A stretch of 48,317 nucleotides of DNA from positions 1 to 48,317 of the forward strand of contig JAQGKC010000205.1 in assembly GCA_028290305.1 (NCBI GenBank), read 5' to 3'. This document shows positions 11,982 to 20,901 of the stretch, piece after piece. The notes under the pieces are model-generated. The model saw only the letters and a list, made by a program, of their open reading frames with translations. It had not been told where the DNA came from and made no database searches. This DNA is from Bradyrhizobium sp. GTDB lineage: Bacteria; Pseudomonadota; Alphaproteobacteria; Rhizobiales; Xanthobacteraceae. Position numbers and translations under genes: made by a program. How positions within the stretch are numbered: position 1 is the first letter of the stretch; every line of letters starts with the position of its first letter.

Positions 11982-14042
11982 TCAATCGTTTGGACTGTGC
12001 AAAGCGTTACATCCGCGCGCCACTCTTGATCGGGCGATACAACGCATGGCCGCTGTCGCGACAGCTTCCGGGGTGATGCGGAACTCGCGATAGAGCACCT
12101 CTGCCGGAGCGGATGCACCGAAGCCCGTCATGCCGACGAATTCGCCGCTGTCGCCAAGCCAACGCGCCCAGTCGCCCTCAATCGCGGCTTCGACCCCTAC
12201 TCGCGGACCACTGCCGAGTACTCCCGTCCGGTATTCCTGTGATTGCTGGCGAAACAGGTCGAAACACGGAGCCGAGATAACCGCGGCGCGGACGCCGTCT
12301 GCCGCGAGCAGTTTTGCCGCCTCGAGGGCGATGGACACTTCGGAACCCGTTGCGATCAGGGTGACGTCGCGGCCGCCCTCCGGTTCGACAATCACGTAGG
12401 CACCAAGCGCGACCAGATTGGCGTCGCCGGTAACCTCACGGAACGTCGAAAGCGCTTGCCGCGACAAGCACAGCACAGAGGGATTGGCCTTTGCCTGCAG
12501 CGCGCAATCCCACGCCTCCGCGGTCTCAACGGCATCGCCAGGCCGAAACACCAGAAGTTTGGGAATCGCCCGCAGCGACGCTAGGTGCTCGACGGGCTGA
12601 TGGGTGGGACCATCCTCACCCAGTCCGATCGAGTCGTGCGTCATCACATGGATGACGCGCACGCCCATCAACGCCGCCAACCTGATCGCGGGACGGCTGT
12701 AGTCGGCAAAGCTAAGAAATGTGCCGCCGTAGGGAATGAACCCGCCATGCAAGGCGACGCCATTCATCGCCGCCGCCATGGCGTGCTCGCGGACACCGTA
12801 ATGGATGTAGCTGCCCTTAAAAAAATCGTGCCGCACCGGCCGATGCGTTTTGGCGCGCGTGAGATTCGAGTGCGTCAGATCCGCCGAGCCCCCCAGCAAA
12901 TTCGGCAAGGCTTCCGCGATCGTATCGATCACAAGCTGAGACGCCTGCCGGGTGGCAATATTCGGCCGTTCGGCACTGAAGCGATTGCGTATCTGCGCCA
13001 TCGCTCCGGCATATTCGCAGGGTAGATTTCGATTCAGGGCGTCGTGAAAAGGTGAGCGAGAGGCAGAGTTGAGACGCCTTGTCCGCTCGATCCACACTCG
13101 GCGGGTTCCCTGTCCCCGCATGCCGATCTTGCGCCATCGCTCGATAACAGCGTCCGGGATGTGAAAAGGCTCGTGCGGCCAATTGAGCACGGCGCGTGTG
13201 TTCGCGACCTCCTCGGCACCAAGCGGCGCGCCATGCGCTTTTTCGGTGCCCTGCCGGTTCGGCGCGCCGAAACCGATGACGGTGCGGCACGCAATCAGCG
13301 TAGGCCGGTCGCCGTGTCTCGCCTGTTCGATCGCCACCGCGATTGCCCCGGGATCGTGACCGTCTATGCGGCAGGCTGACCAGCCTGATGCCTCGAAGCG
13401 CGCAAGCTGGTCATCCGAACACGACAGCGATGTCGACCCGTCGATCGAGATTTCGTTGTCGTCGAACAGCACGATCAGCTTATTGAGGCGGAGATGCCCA
13501 GCCAGCGAGATTGCTTCGTGGCTGAGCCCTTCCATCAGGCAGCCATCGCCAGCGATCACATACGTATAATGATCGGCAAAATCATTGCCGAAGCGGGCAT
13601 TCAACAGGCGCTCCGTCAGCGACATGCCGACCGCCGTAGCGATGCCCTGCCCCAGCGGACCTGTCGTTGTTTCGACGCCTGGCGTATGGCCATATTCGGG
13701 ATGGCCGGGCGTTTTCGACCCCCATTGTCTGAAAGCCTTGAGTTCGTCGAGCGTCACGCCCTGATAGCCCGTCAAATACAGCAACGCATACAGCAGCATT
13801 GAACCGTGACCGGCAGACAGAACGAACCGGTCCCGATCCGGCCACGTCGGATCGGCCGCGTCGAACTTAAGGAAGCGTGAAAACAGCACCGTCGCCACAT
13901 CGGCCATCCCCATCGGCATACCGGGGTGGCCGGACTTCGCTTTCTCAACTGCGTCGATCGCGAGAAAGCGAATCGCATTCGCCATGTCCGCATGCGAGAC
14001 GTCAATGCGGCCAGCAATGGAAGATGGAGCTTGAATATTCAT
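11982..14042 (-). CDS. cbbT: Transketolase, Calvin cycle type
   Basis: ThDP- and metal-dependent transfer of two-carbon units between ketose and aldose phosphates. The 686-residue protein starts at MNIQAPSSIAGRIDV; its ATG overlaps the phosphoribulokinase stop by 4 bases, which decides against the longer upstream frame. Key motifs are KSGHPGMPMGMADV, GPLGQGIATAVGMSL, the ThDP motif AGDGCLMEGLSHEA ending in DDNEISIDG, and the Pyr-domain signature FADYSRPAIRLAALM. The last 20 residues after CIARSR are a short extra tail. Cytoplasmic. Confidence 0.96.
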   Translation of the reverse strand: MNIQAPSSIAGRIDVSHADMANAIRFLAIDAVEKAKSGHPGMPMGMADVATVLFSRFLKFDAADPTWPDRDRFVLSAGHGSMLLYALLYLTGYQGVTLDELKAFRQWGSKTPGHPEYGHTPGVETTTGPLGQGIATAVGMSLTERLLNARFGNDFADHYTYVIAGDGCLMEGLSHEAISLAGHLRLNKLIVLFDDNEISIDGSTSLSCSDDQLARFEASGWSACRIDGHDPGAIAVAIEQARHGDRPTLIACRTVIGFGAPNRQGTEKAHGAPLGAEEVANTRAVLNWPHEPFHIPDAVIERWRKIGMRGQGTRRVWIERTRRLNSASRSPFHDALNRNLPCEYAGAMAQIRNRFSAERPNIATRQASQLVIDTIAEALPNLLGGSADLTHSNLTRAKTHRPVRHDFFKGSYIHYGVREHAMAAAMNGVALHGGFIPYGGTFLSFADYSRPAIRLAALMGVRVIHVMTHDSIGLGEDGPTHQPVEHLASLRAIPKLLVFRPGDAVETAEAWDCALQAKANPSVLCLSRQALSTFREVTGDANLVALGAYVIVEPEGGRDVTLIATGSEVSIALEAAKLLAADGVRAAVISAPCFDLFRQQSQEYRTGVLGSGPRVGVEAAIEGDWARWLGDSGEFVGMTGFGASAPAEVLYREFRITPEAVATAAMRCIARSRVARGCNALHSPND

Positions 14043-14914
14043 ATCGTACGCCTCTTGCGTTCCATCAGTTGCAGGATCAGCGGGGTGAGGATGAGCTGCA
14101 TCGCGAGGTCGAGCTTCGATCCATGAATCACGATTGAATTGGCGCGCGACATGAAGCTGTTCGGAATCATGGACAGCAGATAGGGGAAGTCGATGCCGCG
14201 AGGATTTTTCAGCCGGATCACCACCATCGATTCGTCGGGGGTCGGGATCCAACGCGCGATAAACGGGTTCGACGTATCGACCGTCGGCACACGCTGAAAA
14301 TTGATGTCGGTCTCGGTGAATTGCGGGCAGATGTAGTTCACGTAATCCGGCATCCGCCGCAGGATGGTGTCGGTGACCGCTTCGGTCGAATAGCCGCGGT
14401 CGCCGCGGTCACGATGCAGCTTCTGGATCCATTCGAGATTGATTACAGGCACCACACCGATCTTGAGATCGGCATACTGGGCGACGTTGACCTTGTCGGT
14501 CACGACAGCACCATGAAGGCCCTCGTAAAACAGAAGGTCGGAGCCTTCCTGCAGTGGTCCCCATTCGGTGAAGGTCCCAGGCTCGGCGCCATAAAGCTTG
14601 GCTTCTTCGTCATCGTGGACGTAGTGGCGTGTGGTGCCGCAACCAGCCTCACTGTAATCGCGAAATACTTTCTCCAGTTCCTCGAAGAGATTCGTCTCGG
14701 GACTGAAATGGCTGAAGTGCTTGTTGCCGTGGTCGCCTTCCTCGATGATTTTGGCGCGCATTTCGGCGCGGTTGTAGCGATGGAACGCGTCGCCCTCGAT
14801 GAAGGCCGCCGAGACATTTTCACGACGAAAGATATTCTCGAACGTCTTCTTGACCGACGTCGTTCCGGCGCCCGATGAACCCGTGATCGATATGATGGGA
14901 TGACTGCGTGACAT
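14039..14914 (-). CDS. cbbP: Phosphoribulokinase
   Basis: Phosphorylates ribulose 5-phosphate to RuBP with ATP. The 291-residue protein is the proteobacterial class I type. It shows the P-loop GSSGAGTTSV near the N-terminus, the substrate and catalytic region EGDAFHRYNRAEM, EGDHGNKHFSHFSPETN, YEGLHGAV and RDRGDRGYSTEAV. The gap to the fbp stop is 14 bases and the stop overlaps the transketolase start, giving tight coupling in the operon. Confidence 0.97.
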   Translation of the reverse strand: MSRSHPIISITGSSGAGTTSVKKTFENIFRRENVSAAFIEGDAFHRYNRAEMRAKIIEEGDHGNKHFSHFSPETNLFEELEKVFRDYSEAGCGTTRHYVHDDEEAKLYGAEPGTFTEWGPLQEGSDLLFYEGLHGAVVTDKVNVAQYADLKIGVVPVINLEWIQKLHRDRGDRGYSTEAVTDTILRRMPDYVNYICPQFTETDINFQRVPTVDTSNPFIARWIPTPDESMVVIRLKNPRGIDFPYLLSMIPNSFMSRANSIVIHGSKLDLAMQLILTPLILQLMERKRRTI

Positions 14915-14928
14915 CGGCTTTCCCGGAT

Positions 14929-15966
14929 TCAGAGAAACAGGCCGCGCCGCGCAAAAAGCGGGGCGTCACTGTTGTCGAACATCGGTTCAATGCCTTCGTG
15001 AATAGCCACGACGTCGCGAACGCCACGCACTGAGCCCATGATCAGCGGCACACGCTGGTGTGGCGATTTCGCCGAAAGCTCGAGAATGCGCCGGCGCCCC
15101 GTTGTCGCCGCGCCGCCGGCCCATTCCATCACCAGCGCCATCGGATGCGCTTCGTACACAAGGCGCAGGCGTCCATCGCGATAGCCAGGCCGAGCGTCGG
15201 CCGGATAGAGAAACACGCCGCCGCGAACCAGGATGCGAAGCGATTCGGCGACCAGCGAGCCGATCCATCGCATATTGAAGTCGGCACCGCGGTCACCGTT
15301 GGCGCCGGCGAGGCACTCATCGATGTAAGCGCGGACAGGCCCGTGCCAATGCCGGCGATTGGAGGCGTTGATGGCGAATTCCAGCGTGTCGGGCGCAATC
15401 CGAGCGCCCCGTTTGATCAACAGGAATTCATGGCTGCGCCAGTCGAGAATGAAGATATCGACGGCGGCGTCGAGCGCGAGAATAAGCGTGGTTTGCGGGC
15501 CGTATACGACGAAGCCCGCAGCGCATTGTGCCGTGCCCGGCTCAAAGAAGGTCGAGAGAATATCGTTTCCGAGTGGACGGATCGAAAAGATGGTTCCGAC
15601 CGAGATATTGTTCGCAAGGTTTGCCGATCCATCGAGTGGATCAATCGCGACGCAGAGCGGCGCCTTGGGATCGAGCAATTCCGGTACGGCCAGTTCTTCG
15701 GACAAGACCGCGGCGACCGGGCATGTGCGCAGCGCACGGCGCATCATCGCGTCGGCCGCAAGGTCGATATCCTTCTGTTGATCGCCATCGGGATTGACGC
15801 CGCCATTCGCTCCCGTGATGCCGACCAGCGGCCCGTCTGCGATCACAGCGGAAAGGTCGGTGGCCGCAGCCGCGAGCGCGGCGATCACCGCAGCGATCGC
15901 GGGTCCGTCCGGCGTTTTCGACGCCGATCGATCGAGATGCGAACGCAACGTCACGCGCTCCTCCAT
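14929..15966 (-). CDS. cbbF: Fructose-1,6-bisphosphatase class I
   Basis: Hydrolyses fructose 1,6-bisphosphate (and often sedoheptulose 1,7-bisphosphate) in CO2 fixation. The 345-residue protein has the metal-binding motif VAIDPLDGSANLANNISVGT, NGGVNPDGDQQKDIDL, and the substrate region YIDECLAGANG plus RGGVFLYPADA. The ATG at 15966 lies 6 bases after AGGGGG, better than the in-frame ATG at 15972 which directly abuts it. It is the first gene of the cbb operon, so its leader (15967-16115) should carry the CbbR-controlled promoter. Confidence 0.95.
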   Translation of the reverse strand: MEERVTLRSHLDRSASKTPDGPAIAAVIAALAAAATDLSAVIADGPLVGITGANGGVNPDGDQQKDIDLAADAMMRRALRTCPVAAVLSEELAVPELLDPKAPLCVAIDPLDGSANLANNISVGTIFSIRPLGNDILSTFFEPGTAQCAAGFVVYGPQTTLILALDAAVDIFILDWRSHEFLLIKRGARIAPDTLEFAINASNRRHWHGPVRAYIDECLAGANGDRGADFNMRWIGSLVAESLRILVRGGVFLYPADARPGYRDGRLRLVYEAHPMALVMEWAGGAATTGRRRILELSAKSPHQRVPLIMGSVRGVRDVVAIHEGIEPMFDNSDAPLFARRGLFL

Positions 15967-16047
15967 GACCATCCCCCTGTGGGCGCCCTCTTCGGGGCAA
16001 TTCCGGTGCGTTCCGCCGGTGGGCAACCCGCCGCGCCACAACAGCGC

Positions 16048-16093
16048 AATTTGCCAAATTAGTGAAATTTTCTTATCTTTGGCTATGGCAAAG
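16048..16093. promoter_or_regulatory. Candidate CbbR operator between cbbF and cbbR
   Basis: The 149-base divergent spacer turns AT-rich here and holds two inverted repeats: the perfect 13-bp palindrome AATTTG-C-CAAATT (16048-16060) and CTTTG-N7-CAAAG (16077-16093). LysR-type regulators bind AT-rich interrupted dyads in just this position. Which bases CbbR contacts is inferred, not shown. Confidence 0.55.
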
Positions 16094-16115
16094 TTTTTCT
16101 TATAAAGGTGATGCG

Positions 16116-17087
16116 ATGGCGAGCCGGTTTGTCAGGGAATTAACGATCCGTCAGTTGCGCGCGCTGGCAACCGTTCAGAAGACCCGGTCGGTGACGGCGG
16201 CGGCCAACCAACTCCATCTCACGCAGCCGGCCGTCACGCTTCAGCTTCGCAATTTACAGGCGCTTGCGGGACTGCCGCTGATTCAGCGCACCGGCGACGG
16301 CATGCTGCCGACGGATGCCGGGCGGGAAGTGCTGACGCTTTGCGAACGCGTCGAAGCGGCGATTGCGGACTGCGAGACATCGCTGGAGATGATCGCGGGG
16401 AAGACCGCGGGTCGCATTACGATCGGCGCGGTGAGCACCGCGAAATATTTTGTGCCGTTTGCCATCTCCGGTTTTTCAAAGCTGCATCCGAATATCGATA
16501 TCAAGCTGACGATCGGCAACCGCCAGGAGATCAGCGCGGCGCTAGGCGGCTATGAACTGGACTTCGCGATCATGGGCCGTCCGCCCGTGGGCATCGACAT
16601 GGATGTGCGCCTGATCGGCGATCATCCTCACGTCATCATCGCGCCGACCGCGCATCGCCTTGCGCGGAAGTCCCGGCTGGCACTGGCCGATCTTGCCAAC
16701 GAAACATTTCTGATGCGGGAGCCCGGCTCCGGCACGCGCGGCCTGATGGAGCAGCTGTTCGAAACTGCTGGCGTTCGGCCGAACATCGGCATGGCGATGA
16801 GCAGCAACGAGACCATCAAGCAGGCCGTGATCGCCGGCCTGGGAATTGCTTTCATATCCGGCCACACCGTGGCGACCGAACTCGACGAGCGCCGTCTGGT
16901 GACGCTCGATGTCGATGGCCTTCCCGTGGTCCGGCAATGGTTTGTGCTTTCCCGCAAGGATAAAGTGCTGATGCCGCCTGCGCGAGCGATGCTGGAATTC
17001 CTGAGCGCCAAGGGCGCTCAGTTTCTGCCGAGGACCCATGGCAGGATTCGTCTGACTCGCCCTTCGGTCCCCGCCGGGCGACGATAA
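16116..17087 (+). CDS. cbbR: LysR-family regulator CbbR
   Basis: Activator of cbb operons that responds to metabolites such as RuBP or NADPH. The 323-residue protein starts at MASRFVRELTIRQL (16116, AAGGTGA upstream) rather than at the open frame from 16062. The winged HTH at residues 10-68 reads LRALATVQKTRSVTAAANQL then HLTQPAVTLQLRNLQ, typical of CbbR. It is followed by a periplasmic-binding-like effector domain with ETFLMREPGSGTRGLMEQLF. It is divergent from cbbF, the classical position. Confidence 0.94.
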   Translation: MASRFVRELTIRQLRALATVQKTRSVTAAANQLHLTQPAVTLQLRNLQALAGLPLIQRTGDGMLPTDAGREVLTLCERVEAAIADCETSLEMIAGKTAGRITIGAVSTAKYFVPFAISGFSKLHPNIDIKLTIGNRQEISAALGGYELDFAIMGRPPVGIDMDVRLIGDHPHVIIAPTAHRLARKSRLALADLANETFLMREPGSGTRGLMEQLFETAGVRPNIGMAMSSNETIKQAVIAGLGIAFISGHTVATELDERRLVTLDVDGLPVVRQWFVLSRKDKVLMPPARAMLEFLSAKGAQFLPRTHGRIRLTRPSVPAGRR

Positions 17088-17281
17088 GGTGGCGGCTTCG
17101 CTTGCCGCAGTCCTCCTGATCGTTCTGCCGGTTCAATTGATCGCGTCGCCCAGCCGGGCTGTTCTTGATGGCCTCGCCGATCGCAATGCCCTAAGCCGGT
17201 TGCTGTTCGTCTTGAAAGTGCCTTCCCCTTTAACAATTCCATCGCACGGCAGGCTTAAACAGGAGTCAAATGGAGGCCGCG

Positions 17282-17482
17282 ATGGGTAGGGTGATGATAC
17301 GTTGTCCTGCGACGGGACGTGCAGTCGCCACCGGGATTGAAATCAATTCAGCTAAATTTCGACAGACTGCGGTGTTCTTCTCTCGGTCGTACTGTCCTCA
17401 TTGCCGCACGCATCATGAATGGTTTGCGAAAGAGGCCTGGATCGAAGAGTCAACGTCTCAGGATTCGGTCGAGGCGGCATGA
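17282..17482 (+). CDS. Small zinc-ribbon-like protein of unknown function
   Basis: The ATG at 17282 follows GGAGG by about 6 bases, preferred over the ATG at 17270. The 66-residue product has MIRCPATGRAVATGIEI near the start, a common opening of small rhizobial proteins, and later SYCPHCRTHHEWFAKEAWI. The CP..G and CPHC pairs with a nearby His suggest a small metal-binding ribbon, although only three Cys are present. Role unknown; no operon partner. Confidence 0.55.
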   Translation: MGRVMIRCPATGRAVATGIEINSAKFRQTAVFFSRSYCPHCRTHHEWFAKEAWIEESTSQDSVEAA

Positions 17483-17688
17483 TCGTGCGCTTCGCCGTGA
17501 TGCGTCGGCCTCCTTCTCAGTTCTCGCTGCTATTGTTGCGCTGGAGTTTCTGGTAAGCTCACGACGCCAACTATGGCGCCGCGCGATTTAACGTCGATCG
17601 ACGTTTTCGAACACACTTATCCGGGTTTCCAAGTCTTTTGACACGCTGGCTGATGGTGGAGGCGCGAACGCCCCAGGAGCGCGCCCGT

Positions 17689-17805
17689 CTAGTGACGCAG
17701 TTTCTGCTTCTCCTCCTCGGTCAGGCTACGGGCCTCTCTGCCGGTCAGGCCGCCATTGCCGACGACTTGAACCGCTCTTCGTTGAAGAACGAACTCTGGC
17801 CTTTC
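17689..17805 (-). pseudogene. Decayed tail of a filamentous-haemagglutinin-type exoprotein
   Basis: Minus-strand reading into the stop at 17689-17691 gives AVQVVGNGGLTGREARSLTE then EEKQKLRH. Just upstream, in another frame, it gives GQSSFFNEER, as if a frameshift has occurred. The pattern QV-[LV]-G-x-G-x-LT-x5-L-x-EE matches the tail of the sigma-factor fusion at 43501-44088. I recall this tail from rhizobial exoproteins. The remaining parts of the 654-base spacer 17483-18136 show nothing convincing; the plus-strand open frame at 17638-18069 looks like chance. Confidence 0.45.
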
Positions 17806-18113
17806 AACTCTCCTTTCCGTAATCCCCGGAAATACTACCCGACCGTTTCTGTCCGATCGCGTTTTAATCTAGCTCGCATATATATGACGTTCTTACCTCC
17901 AAAGCATATGGTTGCGGTATCTCGTTATATACAGATGAATATAATGTTAAGGAAGCCGCTTGGCTTGAATCAACGTGACTCAAACAGCTCGCTGAATTTT
18001 CTCGCCGGCGCAGCATTCGAAAAGCGGGAGGTCCGAAAACTACGTTACGCGCAGTCAGATTTCAGATGATGCTGATCCGGAGACTGTCACGAGAGGGTTT
18101 GCCGGCCGTCTGC

Positions 18114-18131
18114 GCGACCGGCGACGGTCGC
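18114..18131 (-). terminator. Hairpin after the first ABC importer operon
   Basis: A perfect 7-bp GC-rich inverted repeat with a 4-base loop (GCGACCG-GCGA-CGGTCGC) lies 5 bases after the ATPase stop. No U-tract follows, but position and strength fit the end of the operon. Confidence 0.5.
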
Positions 18132-18136
18132 AGCGT

Positions 18137-18982
18137 CTAGTGGACCGCTTGCTGGTCGAATGCCCGTAAGCTTTCGACCCGAATAAGGTTTAGGCAATCC
18201 TTTTTCAGAGCAACATACGAGGGGTGCAGCACCACCTCACTTGAACGAGGCCTAGGCAGAACAATGCGCAGATCGCGCAGAATACGGCCCGGTCCGGCGC
18301 TCATAATCAAAACCCTGTCGGCCAAAAAAATCGCTTCGTCGATATCGTGAGTGACAAATACGATTGTCGTGCCGACCTGCGCCCAAAGGCTGAGGAGGCT
18401 TTCCTGCATCACGGCTCGCGTCTGTGCGTCGAGAGCCCCAAAGGGCTCATCCATCAAGAGAACACCAGGTCGGTTGGCTATTGCACGCGCAATCGCCACG
18501 CGCTGCTGCATGCCTCCCGAGAGCGTGTGCGGATAGGCGTCGGCGAATCTGGAAAGGCCAATCATGGCGATCAAATCGTCCGCGATCGCACGCGCCTCTT
18601 TGGTGGTTTTTCCAAGCATGCTCGGCCCGTGCGCAATATTGCTTCGGACCGACTTCCAGGGAAACAGATGCGGTTGTTGAAATACCATGCCTCGGTCGGG
18701 CCCAGGTCCCGTGACGGCTTTCCCCGCAATGCTCACCGTGCCGGCATAAGGCGTTTCGAACCCGGCGATCGTATTGAGGACCGTCGATTTTCCGCATCCC
18801 GAAGGACCGAGAAGGCAAACGAATTCACCGCGCATGATCTGAAATGAAACGCGGTCGGCCGCGACGACCTGACCTTTCGGGGAATCGAAAACGATGCTGA
18901 CGTCGGCGACATCGATCTCGACCACGGCCAGTTCTTCGTTGCGTTCGACCTTTGCGTGATTGGCGACCAGCTGTGCGGTCAT
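18137..18982 (-). CDS. NMT1-type ABC importer, ATP-binding protein (taurine/sulfonate/nitrate class)
   Basis: Drives the importer formed with the two genes upstream. The 281-residue protein has Walker A LLGPSGCGKSTVLN, the Q-loop MVFQQPHLFPWKSV, signature LSGGMQQRVAIARA, Walker B VLLMDEPFGALD and the switch His in VFVTHDIDEA. These are typical of the SsuB/TauB/NrtD group. The ATG at 18982 overlaps the permease stop by 4 bases (an in-frame ATG at 18991 is the alternative). It is the last gene of the run. The substrate cannot be told from the ATPase. Confidence 0.9.
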   Translation of the reverse strand: MTAQLVANHAKVERNEELAVVEIDVADVSIVFDSPKGQVVAADRVSFQIMRGEFVCLLGPSGCGKSTVLNTIAGFETPYAGTVSIAGKAVTGPGPDRGMVFQQPHLFPWKSVRSNIAHGPSMLGKTTKEARAIADDLIAMIGLSRFADAYPHTLSGGMQQRVAIARAIANRPGVLLMDEPFGALDAQTRAVMQESLLSLWAQVGTTIVFVTHDIDEAIFLADRVLIMSAGPGRILRDLRIVLPRPRSSEVVLHPSYVALKKDCLNLIRVESLRAFDQQAVH

Positions 18983-19740
18983 CGCCACCATACCAGTCGT
19001 TGGGTTACCGCGGCAAAGCCGCGATCGGCCATAAAAGAGATCGCGCCCAACGCGACGAGCCCTCCCATCACCTGGCCGGTCTGAAGGTTCTGCTGTGCAA
19101 TTTCGATGCGATAAACAATACCGGCGAACGTTCCTGCAAGTTCCGCAGCCACCAGCGTGTAAAACGAAATGCTAACCGCGGTTCGAAGACCCACGACGAT
19201 GTAAGGGAGAGCACCGAACAGAACAATTTCAGTCAGCATCCGGCGCCTGGGCGTACCCAGCATGAGGGCTGCGCGGATAAGACCGCGGTCGATTTTCTGA
19301 ACGCCGATGTGGGTCGTCAACCAGACGGTGAAGAAGACGCCCCAGAACACAAGGAAGATCTTTCCGGTTTCCGACAGGCCGAACCACAGAATGACGATCG
19401 GGACGAATGCGATCGGCGGAATCGGCCGCAGAATATGAAAGATCGGGGAGAAAAAGCTCGAGAACAACCGGAACTGCCCGGTCAGCACGCCAAAGACGAC
19501 GCCAGCCGATGCGCCGAGGGCGAAGCCGACGACAACGCGGTAGACGCTTATGGCGAGGTCAATCGCGAATTGACCGCTTCTCACCCACTCGATCATCGCG
19601 ACAGCAACGACCGAGGGCGGCGGAAACAATATGATGTTCACAATGTGCGATCTGGAAACCAGTTCCCACACCAGAAAGAACAGCGGGATCGATACGATCG
19701 AGATTGCCGTGTTGAGCCGCTGCGTCTGTCCGCGTGTCAT
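18979..19740 (-). CDS. NMT1-type ABC importer, permease
   Basis: Inner-membrane permease of 253 residues and about six transmembrane helices, SsuC/TauC type. It opens with PLFFLVWELVSR, then LFPPPSVVAVAM. A cytoplasmic coupling region (MLGTPRRRMLTEIVLFGALP) is the EAA-like loop that contacts the ATPase. It starts 12 bases after the stop of the binding protein and overlaps the ATPase start, so the three genes form one transcription unit. Confidence 0.88.
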   Translation of the reverse strand: MTRGQTQRLNTAISIVSIPLFFLVWELVSRSHIVNIILFPPPSVVAVAMIEWVRSGQFAIDLAISVYRVVVGFALGASAGVVFGVLTGQFRLFSSFFSPIFHILRPIPPIAFVPIVILWFGLSETGKIFLVFWGVFFTVWLTTHIGVQKIDRGLIRAALMLGTPRRRMLTEIVLFGALPYIVVGLRTAVSISFYTLVAAELAGTFAGIVYRIEIAQQNLQTGQVMGGLVALGAISFMADRGFAAVTQRLVWWR

Positions 19741-19752
19741 TGTTGCGATCTC

Positions 19753-20748
19753 TTAGCCCTTCGGCTGGCTGGCATAAGTGACGCGCGTTGCATCGACATT
19801 CTTCAATGATCCCGGCGACAGCACCTTCAGGAAATCGGGCATCGTCGCTCCCGGCGGATGATTGCCGCTTTCGAGGCGCCATGCTGCATGGGTCTTGAGA
19901 ACGTCGAGCTGTTTGTCGTCGAGGCGCACCTGATAGACATAATCGGCCCATATCGGCGCCAGATCCTCACGCTTGATCCCAACCGCCTTAGCGACCACCG
20001 ATATTGCATCCTCGGGGTTCGCCTTCATCCAGGCTTCCGCATCGATCATGGCGGCAAGGAATTTTTCGACCAGCGGACCATTCTTTTCAAGATAGTCCCG
20101 CATGACGACGATGTTGAAGGTTTCCGAATAGATGCCCCTGGTGTCGATCTCGGCGACATCCGCTCCCATCGCCTTCTTGGCGTTGGCAATGTGCGGCTCC
20201 CAGGTGTCGAACGCATCGATGCTGCCGGAGACAAGGGCTGGAAGCATCTCCTGCGGCCGCAAATTGACCAGAGTGACGTCCTCTTTCTTCAGCCCCGCGC
20301 TGCTCAACAACGCCGTCGTATAGACCTCGCTTCCGGTGCCGGCGGTGAACGCGATCTTCTTGCCTTTGAGATCGGCCTTGCCCTTGATGCCGGACTTGCT
20401 TGCAACGATAGTCTTGAGGTCCGAATATTCCATACGCGCGAGAAAGGCGATCGGCTGCCCTGCCATTGCCGCCGCCGTGACTGGCGCCTCCGCCGTCGTC
20501 GCGATGTCTGCGCCACCGCCGACAACGGTGTCGAGGCATTGCTTTCCGGAGGTGAAATTGCTTACCGAGATATCGAGACCGCGCTTTTCGAAAAATCCCT
20601 TATCCTTTGCAACGATCACGATCCCCGAAATCGGCCCAAGGTTCTGCGCGAGCCTGGCCTTGAGCAGTTCGGCATCAGCCTGGTCCGGCCGAAATACGGA
20701 CATAAGCATCATCGCCGCAGCAAAAAGAGCTGTTTTTGCGTCCAACAT
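19753..20748 (-). CDS. NMT1-type ABC importer, periplasmic substrate-binding protein
   Basis: The protein has 331 residues from the ATG at 20748 (GGAGG 6 bases upstream). The longer open frame from 20811 has no ribosome site and would bury the signal peptide (LFAAAMMLMSVFRPDQADA). The mature fold shows the SsuA/NMT1 features GIVIVAKDKGFFEKRGLDI, GGADIATTAEAPVTAAA, KGKKIAFTAGTGSEVYT and SGSIDAFDTWEPHIANA. This family binds taurine, alkanesulfonates, nitrate or small aromatic anions. The amidase upstream hints at a nitrogen-containing acid, an inference from context only. Confidence 0.87.
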   Translation of the reverse strand: MLDAKTALFAAAMMLMSVFRPDQADAELLKARLAQNLGPISGIVIVAKDKGFFEKRGLDISVSNFTSGKQCLDTVVGGGADIATTAEAPVTAAAMAGQPIAFLARMEYSDLKTIVASKSGIKGKADLKGKKIAFTAGTGSEVYTTALLSSAGLKKEDVTLVNLRPQEMLPALVSGSIDAFDTWEPHIANAKKAMGADVAEIDTRGIYSETFNIVVMRDYLEKNGPLVEKFLAAMIDAEAWMKANPEDAISVVAKAVGIKREDLAPIWADYVYQVRLDDKQLDVLKTHAAWRLESGNHPPGATMPDFLKVLSPGSLKNVDATRVTYASQPKG

Positions 20749-20807
20749 GCGGAGCCTCCAGGTCGAATTTAACGCCGGATGGTTCCTTTCGCTGGATGAA
20801 CGCTCAA

Positions 20808-20823
20808 GCAATTAATCGACATC
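20808..20823. promoter_or_regulatory. Shared 16-base motif upstream of the binding-protein gene
   Basis: AGCAATTAATCGACAT lies about 60-75 bases upstream of the 20748 start. It matches 14 of 16 bases of the element at 22357-22372 upstream of the amidase gene. Same orientation and similar distance suggest a common operator or promoter element; the binding protein is unknown. Confidence 0.4.
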
Positions 20824-20901
20824 AGCCGCAATGGCTTGCGCATTAAGAAGCGCCAGACGATGCCCAAACGCTAGACATCCTGCCAAATTGGGCAGCGGGA
20901 T

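Noticed and set aside
15058..16062. 334-codon open frame on the plus strand
   Set aside because: Antisense to cbbF, with arginine- and aspartate-rich nonsense composition and no ribosome site.
17638..18069. 143-codon plus-strand open frame with a hydrophobic run
   Set aside because: No ribosome site or family features. Its 5' part is antisense to the decayed exoprotein tail, which explains the leucine run.
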